Below, piece after piece: positions 27,296-35,768 of a stretch of DNA of 64,000 nt (positions are counted from its first letter, which is position 1; each line of letters opens with the position of its first letter). This DNA is from Xanthomonas euvesicatoria pv. euvesicatoria (GTDB lineage: Bacteria > Pseudomonadota > Gammaproteobacteria > Xanthomonadales > Xanthomonadaceae): the NCBI RefSeq assembly GCF_020880415.1, contig NZ_JAJIUJ010000119.1:310001-374000 (forward strand), in the 5' to 3' direction. The notes under the pieces were generated by a model. It was not told the DNA's origin and did no database searches. It saw nothing but the letters and a program-made list of their open reading frames with translations. A program made the translations under genes and the position numbers.

Positions 27296-28571
27296 GGGGT
27301 TCTCCCAGGTGTTCGATGAAATGGCGCATGACCGCCAGTGCAATCTCGGCATCGGCCGGATCGACATGCTCGTCCGGATGATGGCTGATCCCGCCGGCGC
27401 AGCGCACGAACAGCATCGCAGTCGGGCACAGCGCCGCCATCACCATGGCATCGTGGCCCGCACCGGAGACCAGCTGGCGCGGTGCGATGCCTTGCGCGGC
27501 AACCGCATGTTCCAGCCGCGTGATCAGTGCCGGCGCGCAGGGGCTGGCAGCCAGTGTCTGCAGCGGCTCGATGGCGATGGCGATGCCGCGGTGGATGGCG
27601 ATCTGCGCCAGTGCCTGTTCGATCTGATGCACGGCGGCATCGCGGCTCGCGTCGCTGCCGGCGCGCACGTCCAGCGTGCAGTCCACACGCCCCGGCACCA
27701 CATTGGTGGCGCCGTGTGCCACCTGCAGCGTGCCGACGGTGGCAACCAGATCGCTGCTGCCTACGCGCGCGATGCGCTCGATGGCCAGCAGCGCTTCGGC
27801 GGCGGCGCTCAACGCGTCGCGGCGCAGTGACATGCTGGTGGTGCCGGCATGCCCGGCGCGGCCCTCGAAGCGCAGCGCGAAGCGCCGCTGCGCGGCGATG
27901 GCGCTGACGATGCCGAGCGGCAATCCTTCGGCTTCCAGTACCGGGCCTTGTTCGATATGCGTTTCCAGATACGCCAGCACGCTGCCCGGCGCGCGGGCGG
28001 CGCGCTGCACGTGGGCGATGTCCAGGTTCCACGCGGCCAGGGCGCTGGCCACCGTGATGCCGGCGGCGTCGGTGACCGCCAGCCTGGCGGGATCGAGCGT
28101 GCCGGCCACCGCGCCGCTACAGAACATGGACGCGGGAAAGCGCGAGCCTTCCTCGTCGCCGAAGGCGATGACCTCGATGGCGAACGGTAGTCTGCGCCCC
28201 TGTGCATGCAGCGCAGCGACGCATTCGATCCCGAGCAGGATGCCGAGCGGGCCGTCGTAGCGCCCGGCATCGCGCACGCTGTCCAGGTGGCTGCCGATCA
28301 GCAGCGCCGGCGTGTCTGGCCGCGTGCCGGCGTACCGGCCCACCAATGTGCCGAGGGGATCGATGCGCACCTGCATGCCGGCCGCCTTCATCCAGGTGCT
28401 CACCTGTTCCACCGTGGCGCGGTGGGCAGGACCAAGCCAGCCGCGGAATAGCCCGGTATCGCTATCGCTGTAGGACGCAACGCCCAGCGCGTCGCAGCGT
28501 GCCACCGCACGCGCACCGCCAGGAGCGGTGAGGTCGGCGGTTGCTTGGCGGGACGGCAGGGCAGCGGGCAT
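27285..28571 (-). CDS. allC: Allantoate amidohydrolase (M20 family)
   Basis: 428 residues. Metal-binding segments GSHLDSVRDAGRYDG (His and bridging Asp), FGDEEGSRFP (Glu pair) and HIEQGPVLE (His) identify the allantoate amidohydrolase/N-carbamoylase branch of M20 peptidase-fold enzymes. The lid domain sits between about 230 and 345. It converts allantoate to ureidoglycine plus CO2 and ammonia. It is the first gene of the urate operon. A palindromic 17-bp site shared with the hpxD-hpxR promoter region lies 124 bases upstream of its ATG. Confidence 0.88.
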   Translation of the reverse strand: MPAALPSRQATADLTAPGGARAVARCDALGVASYSDSDTGLFRGWLGPAHRATVEQVSTWMKAAGMQVRIDPLGTLVGRYAGTRPDTPALLIGSHLDSVRDAGRYDGPLGILLGIECVAALHAQGRRLPFAIEVIAFGDEEGSRFPASMFCSGAVAGTLDPARLAVTDAAGITVASALAAWNLDIAHVQRAARAPGSVLAYLETHIEQGPVLEAEGLPLGIVSAIAAQRRFALRFEGRAGHAGTTSMSLRRDALSAAAEALLAIERIARVGSSDLVATVGTLQVAHGATNVVPGRVDCTLDVRAGSDASRDAAVHQIEQALAQIAIHRGIAIAIEPLQTLAASPCAPALITRLEHAVAAQGIAPRQLVSGAGHDAMVMAALCPTAMLFVRCAGGISHHPDEHVDPADAEIALAVMRHFIEHLGEPLVT

Positions 28572-29072
28572 CGACAGGACCAACGGGGCTCGTGGAGCCT
28601 TCAACAGCGGTCCAGGAGCAGGCGGGAGAGGTGACGCTTGGACTATAGGGAGGCAGTCCTGTCGCCATCAAAGAGTTTTTTCGCGGGCTTGTGCTGCAAA
28701 AAATGCAACGCGGTACAGGCGCCCCGCTGGCCTGGTGCTGCCGCGGCAGGCATGCCCTTGCGACGACCTCATCCAGCGAATGCGTGCGCGTGCCAGCGGC
28801 ACCTCGGCCACGGTCTTGCCCGCACCGGTTGGCGGCAACGCCGCGAATGCACCGCAACGCCGTGGGCGCTGCGTCACGCGCAGCCCATGCGCCACACGCC
28901 GCGCGAAGGAAAACCTCGGAACGTGCCCATGGGGCGGGGGCGGCTGTTAATACGGTTCGGGAGGATCGCACCGCAACTGCGTCAGCTGATCGACTGCATG
29001 GCGTTGTTGCGGTCAGGCGCGCCTTCGCGCGCGTGCGGCAGCCAACGGCATGGCGGGGCTGCCTGGCGCCGC
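28572..29072. other. Promoter region of the urate operon
   Basis: About 500 bases with no credible gene. It holds the allC promoter and the shared palindromic site at 28695. Beyond that, GC-rich DNA leads to the end of the LysR gene with no clear terminator. Confidence 0.5.
28695..28711. promoter_or_regulatory. Predicted LysR operator, copy 1 (urate operon)
   Basis: TGCAAAAAATGCAACGC. The core TGCA-N5-TGCA fits the T-N11-A LysR box. The same 17 bases occur without a mismatch at 42513-42529 between hpxD and the LysR gene hpxR. Confidence 0.7.
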
Positions 29073-29981
29073 TCAACCGCCGTCCGCACATCCAAGGTCG
29101 TGCCGTAACGCAGCCACGCACTCGTCCACGAAGGTGCGCACCTTCGACGAGCCGCGGCGGCCTTCGACATGGACCACGTGCACCGGTTCGGGCGCGATTT
29201 CGAAGGCATCCAGCACGCTGACCAGCGTTCCGTTTTGCAGGTGTTGGCGGACCTGGTAGGACGGCACTTGCGTGAGGCCCCACCCATCCACTGCGGCAAC
29301 GATGGCGGCGTTGAATGCGCTGACGCTCAGGCGCGAGGCAACGTCCACCTCATGCGCACGGCCATCCAGACGAAACGCCCACTTGGGCGCGCGTTCGGCC
29401 GCGGAGGTGGAAATCGTTGCATGCTGCGGCAGCCTGTCCGGGTGCTGCGGTATGCCGTGTTCTGCAAGATAGCCGGGCGAGGCACAGACCATGCGACGGA
29501 CGCTGCCGACCGGGATGGCAGTCAGCGACGAATCGGGCAACGTGCCGATCCGGATCGCCACATCGATGCCTTCCTCCAGCAGCGGCACGACGCGGTCCAC
29601 CAGCAGTGTCCGTGCGCGCATCGCCGGGTAACGGCTGAGGAAGTGCGCTACGACAGGTGTGACATGCAGTGCACCGAACATCTGCGGGGCAGTCACGGTG
29701 AGCAAGCCGCTGGGGAGCGTATGCAGCCCAGCGGCGCGGCTTTCGACATCCTCCAGCTCGGCCAACAGGCGCCGGCAGTCGCTTGCATACTGCTGGCCTG
29801 CCGCGGTGAACCGCATGGTGCGTGTGCTGCGCACCACCAGCAGCACGCCCAGCCGCGCTTCCAGCTGCGCGATGGTGCGCGTGACTGTGGCGGTGGAAAT
29901 GCCGAGACGGCGTGCGACACCCGCAAAGCTTGTGTGCTCGGCCAGCGCGGCAAACAGCGTCATTTCCTGGATGCGGTCCAC
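29073..29981 (-). CDS. LysR-family transcription regulator
   Basis: 302 residues. Winged-helix domain at 1-60 (FAGVARRLGISTATVTRTIAQLEARLG) with an effector-binding domain behind it. The start is a GTG (29981) with GAGG 5 bases before it; it gives the family N-terminus VDRIQEMTLFAALAEH. The frame upstream of this has no coding character. It is divergent from the dehalogenase-like hydrolase and probably controls it. Related regulators commonly control neighbouring oxidoreductase or hydrolase genes. Confidence 0.85.
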   Translation of the reverse strand: MDRIQEMTLFAALAEHTSFAGVARRLGISTATVTRTIAQLEARLGVLLVVRSTRTMRFTAAGQQYASDCRRLLAELEDVESRAAGLHTLPSGLLTVTAPQMFGALHVTPVVAHFLSRYPAMRARTLLVDRVVPLLEEGIDVAIRIGTLPDSSLTAIPVGSVRRMVCASPGYLAEHGIPQHPDRLPQHATISTSAAERAPKWAFRLDGRAHEVDVASRLSVSAFNAAIVAAVDGWGLTQVPSYQVRQHLQNGTLVSVLDAFEIAPEPVHVVHVEGRRGSSKVRTFVDECVAALRHDLGCADGG

Positions 29982-30100
29982 CTGCGCCTCGACTTCGACA
30001 ATCACCTTCGACCGGGCACGCAGCCTAGCAGCCCGATGTGAGCAACCCCTGGATGCCGCATGCGCCATGCAGCGCATGCAAACGCAACAGTGGCCGCGGC

Positions 30101-30117
30101 ATTGCGTGCGATGCAAT
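30101..30117. promoter_or_regulatory. Inverted repeat between LysR gene and hydrolase gene
   Basis: ATTGC-N7-GCAAT lies in the 389-base divergent gap (29982-30370), about 120 bases from the regulator start and 254 from the hydrolase start. It is a candidate LysR operator. The rest of the gap shows no gene; an open frame joins the hydrolase from 30167 but has no ribosome-binding site. Confidence 0.45.
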
Positions 30118-30370
30118 GCTCAATTGAACCCCAGGGTGGTTCTCGTGCTGGACCGGCGCACCTAGCATGGCCGCCATTCCACACGCTTTGCCGCACCAGC
30201 ATGCGCGCAGCCCCACGCATCAATTCCCACCGGCAACATGCGCCGGCGTGACACGGGCGCCGCTCCATCCTGCGCCTGGGGGGATGGGCACCGCACTGGC
30301 CCTGGGGGCCGGCAGATTGCGTGCAGCCGACACTTCCGGCGCATACACCCCACCACTTGACGGAGGCAGC

Positions 30371-31258
30371 ATGTCCCACGACTCCACCCAGCGCATCAGG
30401 TATCGCACCCAGCAGGTTGGCGATGTCCAGGTGTTCTATCGCGAGGCAGGGCGCAAGGACGCACCGGTCCTGTTGCTGTTGCATGGGTTTCCCAGTGCCA
30501 GCCACATGTTCCGCGACCTGATGCCGCTGCTGGCAAGCCAATACCGTCTGATCGCCCCGGATCTCCCCGGCTTCGGCATGACCAAGGCACCGCCGCGTGG
30601 GCAGTTCGATTACACTTTCGAGGCGCTCTACAAGGTGATCGAAGGCTTTACCGACGCCTTGGGGCTGACGCGTTATGGCCTGTACCTGTTCGACTACGGT
30701 GCACCGGTCGGCTTCCGCCTTGCGGCCGCGCATCCGGAACGGGTGAGCGCCATCATCAGCCAGAACGGCAATGCCTACCTGGAGGGCTTCAGCGACCAAT
30801 GGGACGCCTGGCAAGCCTACTGGCGTGAGCCAAGCGCCGCCAATCGCGAGGCCTGCCGTGCATCGTTGTCGCCGCAGACCATTCGTGAGTGGCAGTACGG
30901 TACCGGTGTCGCGCCCGGGGCACTGTCGCCGGACGGCTACATGCTGGATATCGCCTACATGGCGCGCCCGGGCGCCGAAGAGATCCAGCTCGACCTGATC
31001 CTGGATTACCGCAGCAACGTGGCAGCGTACCCGGCATTCCAAGCGTATTTTCGTACCCATCAGCCGCCATTGCTGGCCGTGTGGGGCAAGCACGACCCAG
31101 CCTTTATCCCGGCCGGCGCACAGGCCTACCGCAAGGATCTGCCAAAGGCCGAAGTGCACCTGCTGGACACGGGGCACTTTGCACTGGAGACGCATGCGGT
31201 GGAGATTGCGCACTCCATCAGTGAGTTCTTGTCGCGTACGCTCGCGCCGTCTGTATGA
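30371..31258 (+). CDS. Alpha/beta hydrolase of the haloalkane dehalogenase / epoxide hydrolase group
   Basis: 295 residues. Oxyanion motif LLLLHGFPSASHMFRDL, nucleophile elbow GLYLFDYGAPVGF where Asp takes the place of Ser, acid region AVWGKHDPAFIP and catalytic His in LDTGHFALETH. The Asp nucleophile means ester intermediates as in haloalkane dehalogenases and epoxide hydrolases. The substrate is unknown. The ATG at 30371 has GGAGG 4 bases before it. It is probably controlled by the divergent LysR gene. Confidence 0.82.
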   Translation: MSHDSTQRIRYRTQQVGDVQVFYREAGRKDAPVLLLLHGFPSASHMFRDLMPLLASQYRLIAPDLPGFGMTKAPPRGQFDYTFEALYKVIEGFTDALGLTRYGLYLFDYGAPVGFRLAAAHPERVSAIISQNGNAYLEGFSDQWDAWQAYWREPSAANREACRASLSPQTIREWQYGTGVAPGALSPDGYMLDIAYMARPGAEEIQLDLILDYRSNVAAYPAFQAYFRTHQPPLLAVWGKHDPAFIPAGAQAYRKDLPKAEVHLLDTGHFALETHAVEIAHSISEFLSRTLAPSV

Positions 31259-31579
31259 CGCGTGGCCGTGTTGATGCCACTGCATCGCCAACGTGCGCTG
31301 AGGTCCAACGGCGCTGCCTGACACAGGATCGCCAAATGCTGCCGTTCTGGAGCGGCCTTGCACTGCTTCGAGATGTGGTTGGTAGTCCAGTGTGAGATGG
31401 CGCGCACTCACACTGGAGCAGACGGTACGGGGCTTGAAGCACCTAACAAAAACGACTGCGCCGCCGCCAGGCGGGCGCGGCCGGTGCCCGGAATCGGCAT
31501 GTACCACACGTACACTGCGGTTCTGAGCGCGCCGTCCGCGCCCACCTGACGGCGGCGCGCGACGTGTTGTTGGCCGCGC
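31259..31579. other. Intergenic region between convergent genes
   Basis: About 320 bases. No gene recognised. TGAGATGGCGCGCACTCACAC contains a short dyad but no T-run. Confidence 0.3.
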
Positions 31580-32038
31580 TCAGTCTGCCGACAGCGACCC
31601 AAGGGTGAAGCCGGAAACCGCATTGACCTTGCCACGCCACAACACGCCACGGTTGCTTGGCAGCGGCTGGCCGCCCGGTGAGAAGCAACGCGCATCGATC
31701 AGGTGGATGAACTGCGGCGGCGTGCTGCTCTGCTGCGCATCGTCTTCGGAATCGTAGATGCTGGCGTGGCTGGCAAACGCGCGACGGATATCTTCTTTTT
31801 CATCGGCCGCGCCGGGGTAGGCCGCAGAGAACTCCTGCGCAAATGCCTCGAAATACCGCTTGCCGCTGACCAACTGGCCGGAAATGACGATGCCTTCGAC
31901 AAACAGCGTGACGCCGAACTGCACGTCCGAGGTGTTGGCAATGCCGACCAGCTTCTGCAGATACCAATCCACGCTCTGGCCATCGAACGCCAGCTTGACG
32001 TCTTCCAGCGACGGTTGATGTTGATCTTGGTCTGTCAT
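31580..32038 (-). CDS. GvpU-like protein
   Basis: 152 residues. The segment LVGIANTSDVQFGVTLFVEGIVISGQLVSGKRYFEAFA resembles the gas-vesicle accessory protein GvpU (only part quoted here: VISGQLVSGKRYFEAFA). No gas-vesicle structural gene is near and Xanthomonas is not known to make gas vesicles, so the name describes sequence similarity only. It is cytosolic, acidic and probably monocistronic, with GGAG in front of its ATG. Confidence 0.55.
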   Translation of the reverse strand: MTDQDQHQPSLEDVKLAFDGQSVDWYLQKLVGIANTSDVQFGVTLFVEGIVISGQLVSGKRYFEAFAQEFSAAYPGAADEKEDIRRAFASHASIYDSEDDAQQSSTPPQFIHLIDARCFSPGGQPLPSNRGVLWRGKVNAVSGFTLGSLSAD

Positions 32039-32261
32039 GTTGCTCTCCTTGAGTGGATTGGACGACGCGTTAGCCGTAACGCAGATGTGGATGGCGCGCC
32101 GTTGGCGTGCCTAAGCATGGCACACGGATCGCCAAGGTTGCCGTGGTTGGGTTCGCTACGAAGGCTCCGGCACGATGGTCTTGCGACACATGGACACTTT
32201 CACCCGGTGCATGCCCATGGCGCGCATGGGGCGAGCGACCGCAGCGGAACGACCGCCCTAG

Positions 32262-33842
32262 TCACCACCCCGCCACCACCCCATCGGAGCGCGGATCACT
32301 GGCGCCGCTGATCACGCCATCGACCTCACGCACCAAGGCACCGGCATGCCCCATCACCGCGCTGTACGCCGGCAGCAGTTCCACCGCATGCCCGGCGTTG
32401 CGCAGGGCCTGCACCACGGCCGGGTCGAAGCGGTCTTCCAGCTTCAACGCCGTGCTGTCTTCGCCCCAGGTGCGGCCGAGCAGCCAGCGCGGTGCGCTGA
32501 CCGCCTGCTGCAGCGGCATGCCGAAGCGGGCGTAGCGGGAGAACACGGCGGCCTGGGTTTGCGGTTGGCCTTCGCCGCCCATGGTGCCGTAGGCCATCAC
32601 GCGGCCATCGTCGAAGGTGGCCAGTGCCGGGTTGAGGGTGTGGAAGGGTTTGCGGCCTGGGGCAAGGGCGTTCCAGCCATCGGGGGCGAGGCGAAAGCTG
32701 CAGCCTCGGTTCTGCCAGGTGATGCCGGTGCGCGGCAGCACCAGGCCGGAGCCGAATTCGAAGTAGGTGGACTGGATGCAACTGACCGCGCGGCCGTGCG
32801 CGTCGATGGCGCCGAACCAGACGGTGTCGCCTGCTTGCGAGGGCTGTGGCCACGGCAGTGCGGCGCTCATGTCGATGCGTGCGGCGAGCGCATCGAGTGC
32901 GGTGCTGTCGTCGAGCAGGGCTTGCGCGTCGAGCGTCATCCAGGCGGGGTCGCCCAGGTGTGCGTCGCGGATCAGGAACGCCTGCTTGCTGGCTTCGATC
33001 AGCCCGTGCAGGTGTGCGTAGCTGTCTGCGTCTTCCACCTTCAGGCGATCGAAGAGCGCCAGGATCAACAGCGAGGCAAGCCCCTGCGTGGGTGGCGCGT
33101 GGTTGTAGAGGCGCGCGCCCTGGATGACAACCGATAACGGCACGCTGACGTCGGCGCGATGGATCGCCAGGTCGTGTGCGCTGAGCGGGCTGTCCAATGC
33201 CTGCAGGTCTGCGGCGATATCGTGTGCGATCGCGCCACGATAGAAACTCTCCAGCCCTTCATCGGCGAGCCGCTGCAGGGTGCGCGCGAGCTGCGCCTGG
33301 TGCAGCAGCGCGCCTTCGCCCAGCGGGACGCCGTGCGGCTCGAAGATCTCGGCATAGGCGCCGGGTTGCAGACGCAGTTCTGCGCCCTTGCTGGCGGCGA
33401 TCTGCGCCCCGCCCAGCGTGACCGGCACGCCGGCGCTGGCGTGATGGATCGCATCGCTCAACAGGCGTTGCAGCGACACGCTGCCGTTTGCCTGCTGCAG
33501 GGCCAGCGCCCAGCCGGAGACGGTGCCGGCCACGGTATTGGCCGCGCCTGGCCCGCGCCACGGAACGTGGGCGTGGCCGCGATAGAAATCCAGTGTTGCC
33601 GCCTGCGCCGCGCGGCCGCAGGCATCGATGGCATGCACGCGGCCATCGGGTTCGTGGATGAGCCAGAAGCCATCGCCGCCGATGCCGGTCATGTGCGGGT
33701 AGACCACCGCCAGGCAGGCGGCGGTGGCCACGACCGCTTCGACGGCATTGCCGCCGTCGCGCAAGACATCGCGCCCGGCCTGTGCGGCCAAGTGGTGCGG
33801 TGCGACCACCATGCCGCGGCGCGCGCGCAGGGTATGCACCAT
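32262..33842 (-). CDS. hpxW: Oxamate amidohydrolase HpxW (gamma-glutamyltransferase-like Ntn hydrolase)
   Basis: 526 residues, no signal peptide, unlike periplasmic gamma-glutamyltransferases. The self-cleavage nucleophile is predicted as Thr340 in QAGDTVWFGAID, and GGEGQPQTQAAVFSRY matches the C-terminal subunit. HpxW in Klebsiella hydrolyses oxamate to oxalate and ammonia, the final step after oxalurate. Start ATG shares its last base with the stop of the upstream amidase gene (TGATG), so the two are translationally coupled. Confidence 0.8.
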   Translation of the reverse strand: MVHTLRARRGMVVAPHHLAAQAGRDVLRDGGNAVEAVVATAACLAVVYPHMTGIGGDGFWLIHEPDGRVHAIDACGRAAQAATLDFYRGHAHVPWRGPGAANTVAGTVSGWALALQQANGSVSLQRLLSDAIHHASAGVPVTLGGAQIAASKGAELRLQPGAYAEIFEPHGVPLGEGALLHQAQLARTLQRLADEGLESFYRGAIAHDIAADLQALDSPLSAHDLAIHRADVSVPLSVVIQGARLYNHAPPTQGLASLLILALFDRLKVEDADSYAHLHGLIEASKQAFLIRDAHLGDPAWMTLDAQALLDDSTALDALAARIDMSAALPWPQPSQAGDTVWFGAIDAHGRAVSCIQSTYFEFGSGLVLPRTGITWQNRGCSFRLAPDGWNALAPGRKPFHTLNPALATFDDGRVMAYGTMGGEGQPQTQAAVFSRYARFGMPLQQAVSAPRWLLGRTWGEDSTALKLEDRFDPAVVQALRNAGHAVELLPAYSAVMGHAGALVREVDGVISGASDPRSDGVVAGW

Positions 33843-35302
33843 CAGCGTGACTCCGGCGGCGGGCTGAAGGCGAGCAGGCCGTCGCGTTCGAGTTGCGCGG
33901 CCAGCGCAAACAGGCGGTCTTCACGGCCGGGCGCGGCGATCAGTTGCACGCCCAGTGGCAGGCGCCCGGGACGCGGCAACGGTGCGGCCAGCACCGGGCA
34001 GGCGGCCAGGCCGAGTGGCTGGGTAAAAATGCCCAGGTTCGCGCGTGCGGAGACGGGCAAACCGTCGATCTGGATGGTGTCCTGGTCGATGCGTGGCGCC
34101 ACGCACGGGGTGGCCGGCGCGATGAGCACCTCCACCTGGTCCCACAGCGCGTGCATGGCATCGGCAAACCATTGTGCGAAGCGGTGCGCATCGGCCACCG
34201 CGCTGGCGGGCAGCTGCAAGCCGGCGAGCAGGCGGTCGCGGGTGGCCGGGTCGAACTGCGCGCCGTGCGCGGTGAGTGCGCTGCGGTGACGATGCCCGCC
34301 TTCGGCAGCGGTCAGGACGAAGGCAGCGGCGCGTGCGCGTTCGGCCTCCGGCAGGTCGATCGACGAAAGGCTGTTGCAGGCGGTGAGCAGGGCCTGCAGC
34401 CCGGCCTCCAGATCCGGATCCAGATTGCGTTCAAACCAGCCGCCCAACCGCGCGACACGCAGGTTGCCGGCATGGCACGAAGGCAGCGGCTGCCCGCGCA
34501 GTACCTCATGGATGCGGCGCAGGTCGGCCACCGAGGTGGCGAATGGGCCGGCCACGTCCAGTGCGTCGACAAACGGGAACACGCCATCCAGGGGCACGGC
34601 GCCGTGCGTGGGGCGCAGGCCGTAGATGCCGCACAGCGCGGCCGGCACGCGGATGGAACCATTGGTGTCCGAGCCAAGCGCGAACGGCACCAGCCCGGCC
34701 GCCACCGCAGCCGCCGAGCCGCCCGACGAGCCGCCCGCCAGGTGCTGGAGATCGTGCGGATTGGCGGTGGTGCCGTAATGCGCGTTGACGGTGGCAAAAC
34801 CGTACGCGAATTCGTCCATGTTGGCGGTACCCACCAGCACGGCCCCGGCGTCGCTGAGCCGTTGCACCACCGCCGCATCGCGGCTGGCCGGCGGGCAGTG
34901 CGCACGCACCGCGGCGCCGGCGGTGGTGACCTGCCCGGCGACGTCGAACAGGTCCTTGACCACGAATGGCACGCCGGCCAACGCGCCCCCGTCGCTGCCC
35001 CCGGCAAGCGCGGCCTGCACGCGCGCGGCATCGGCCGCGGCACGCGCCGGCAGCAGGCGGGTGATGGCGCACAGGCGGTCGTTGGCCTGGTTGATGCGCG
35101 TCAGCGTCTGGGTGGCCAGTCGCGCGGCCAGCGTGGGCTGGCTGCGCGTGGTGCTGACGATGGAGGCAATCTGGCCGCGCGCACCGCCGCCCTCGTGTGC
35201 CGTTGCAGGCGGCGCATGGAAGCTGGCCAGCAGCTGCGCGTGCCCACGCAGCACTTCGGTATTGCGATCGACGCCTGCCTGCCATTGCGCGGGGAGTTGC
35301 AT
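33842..35302 (-). CDS. hpxY: AtzE/HpxY-type amidase with an N-terminal AtzG/HpxX-like segment
   Basis: 486 residues. The amidase-signature core shows catalytic Lys116 (VPFVVKDLFD), cis-Ser in GGSSGGSAAA (190-199) and Ser216 in DTNGSIRVP. The DTNGS form is that of the AtzE group, whose members act with a small GatC-like partner (AtzG, HpxX). Here no separate small gene precedes. Instead residues 1-35 (WQAGVDRNTEVLRGHAQLL and after) look like the end of such a partner, fused in frame. The pairing with hpxW suggests action on oxalurate or a related ureido acid. Substrate not proven. Confidence 0.75.
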   Translation of the reverse strand: MQLPAQWQAGVDRNTEVLRGHAQLLASFHAPPATAHEGGGARGQIASIVSTTRSQPTLAARLATQTLTRINQANDRLCAITRLLPARAAADAARVQAALAGGSDGGALAGVPFVVKDLFDVAGQVTTAGAAVRAHCPPASRDAAVVQRLSDAGAVLVGTANMDEFAYGFATVNAHYGTTANPHDLQHLAGGSSGGSAAAVAAGLVPFALGSDTNGSIRVPAALCGIYGLRPTHGAVPLDGVFPFVDALDVAGPFATSVADLRRIHEVLRGQPLPSCHAGNLRVARLGGWFERNLDPDLEAGLQALLTACNSLSSIDLPEAERARAAAFVLTAAEGGHRHRSALTAHGAQFDPATRDRLLAGLQLPASAVADAHRFAQWFADAMHALWDQVEVLIAPATPCVAPRIDQDTIQIDGLPVSARANLGIFTQPLGLAACPVLAAPLPRPGRLPLGVQLIAAPGREDRLFALAAQLERDGLLAFSPPPESR

Positions 35303-35768
35303 GGATCACCTGTTGGAAAGCGGGGATTGGGGAGTTGAGATTCGCTTGTGTGCTTGGCGTGCGGGTCGTGCAAACGTGCTGGCTGATGCGTTGAGAGCCG
35401 ACACGACGCTGTCGGGATGCGCGTCACCGTTACAGTGGTCGTTGTGACCGCAAAGACCGCAGACGTGCAGCTTCCGGCGTTGGATCTAATCATGCAGCAG
35501 CGTCATCGCGCGTCGTGCTGTCTCACGTCCTGATCGAACGGCTCTCCCGCGGAGCGAGAAGGCAAGGTTTGCGCGCCACCGGTGCGCATGCATGGGAGCG
35601 TTCGCATCGCAAACGCGGGCTGGGGCGCTGGCGGCGTTGGGCGAGGCTGTCACGGCAGTCGGAGATGTGCCAGGCATTTGTTTCCACATTCCTCACCAGC
35701 GACTCTACCGATGCAGCACTGTCATCTGCATATCGAACCTTCATTCGCCCTGCGGGCGCCTTGTTCCA
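35303..35768. other. Intergenic region upstream of hpxY
   Basis: About 466 bases. No credible gene on either strand and no clear terminator. It should hold the hpxYW promoter. I see no copy of the 17-bp shared operator here. Confidence 0.35.

Noticed and set aside
32262..33842. Periplasmic gamma-glutamyltransferase of glutathione metabolism
   Set aside because: No signal peptide, and the gene is coupled to an AtzE-type amidase within a purine block; HpxW is more likely.
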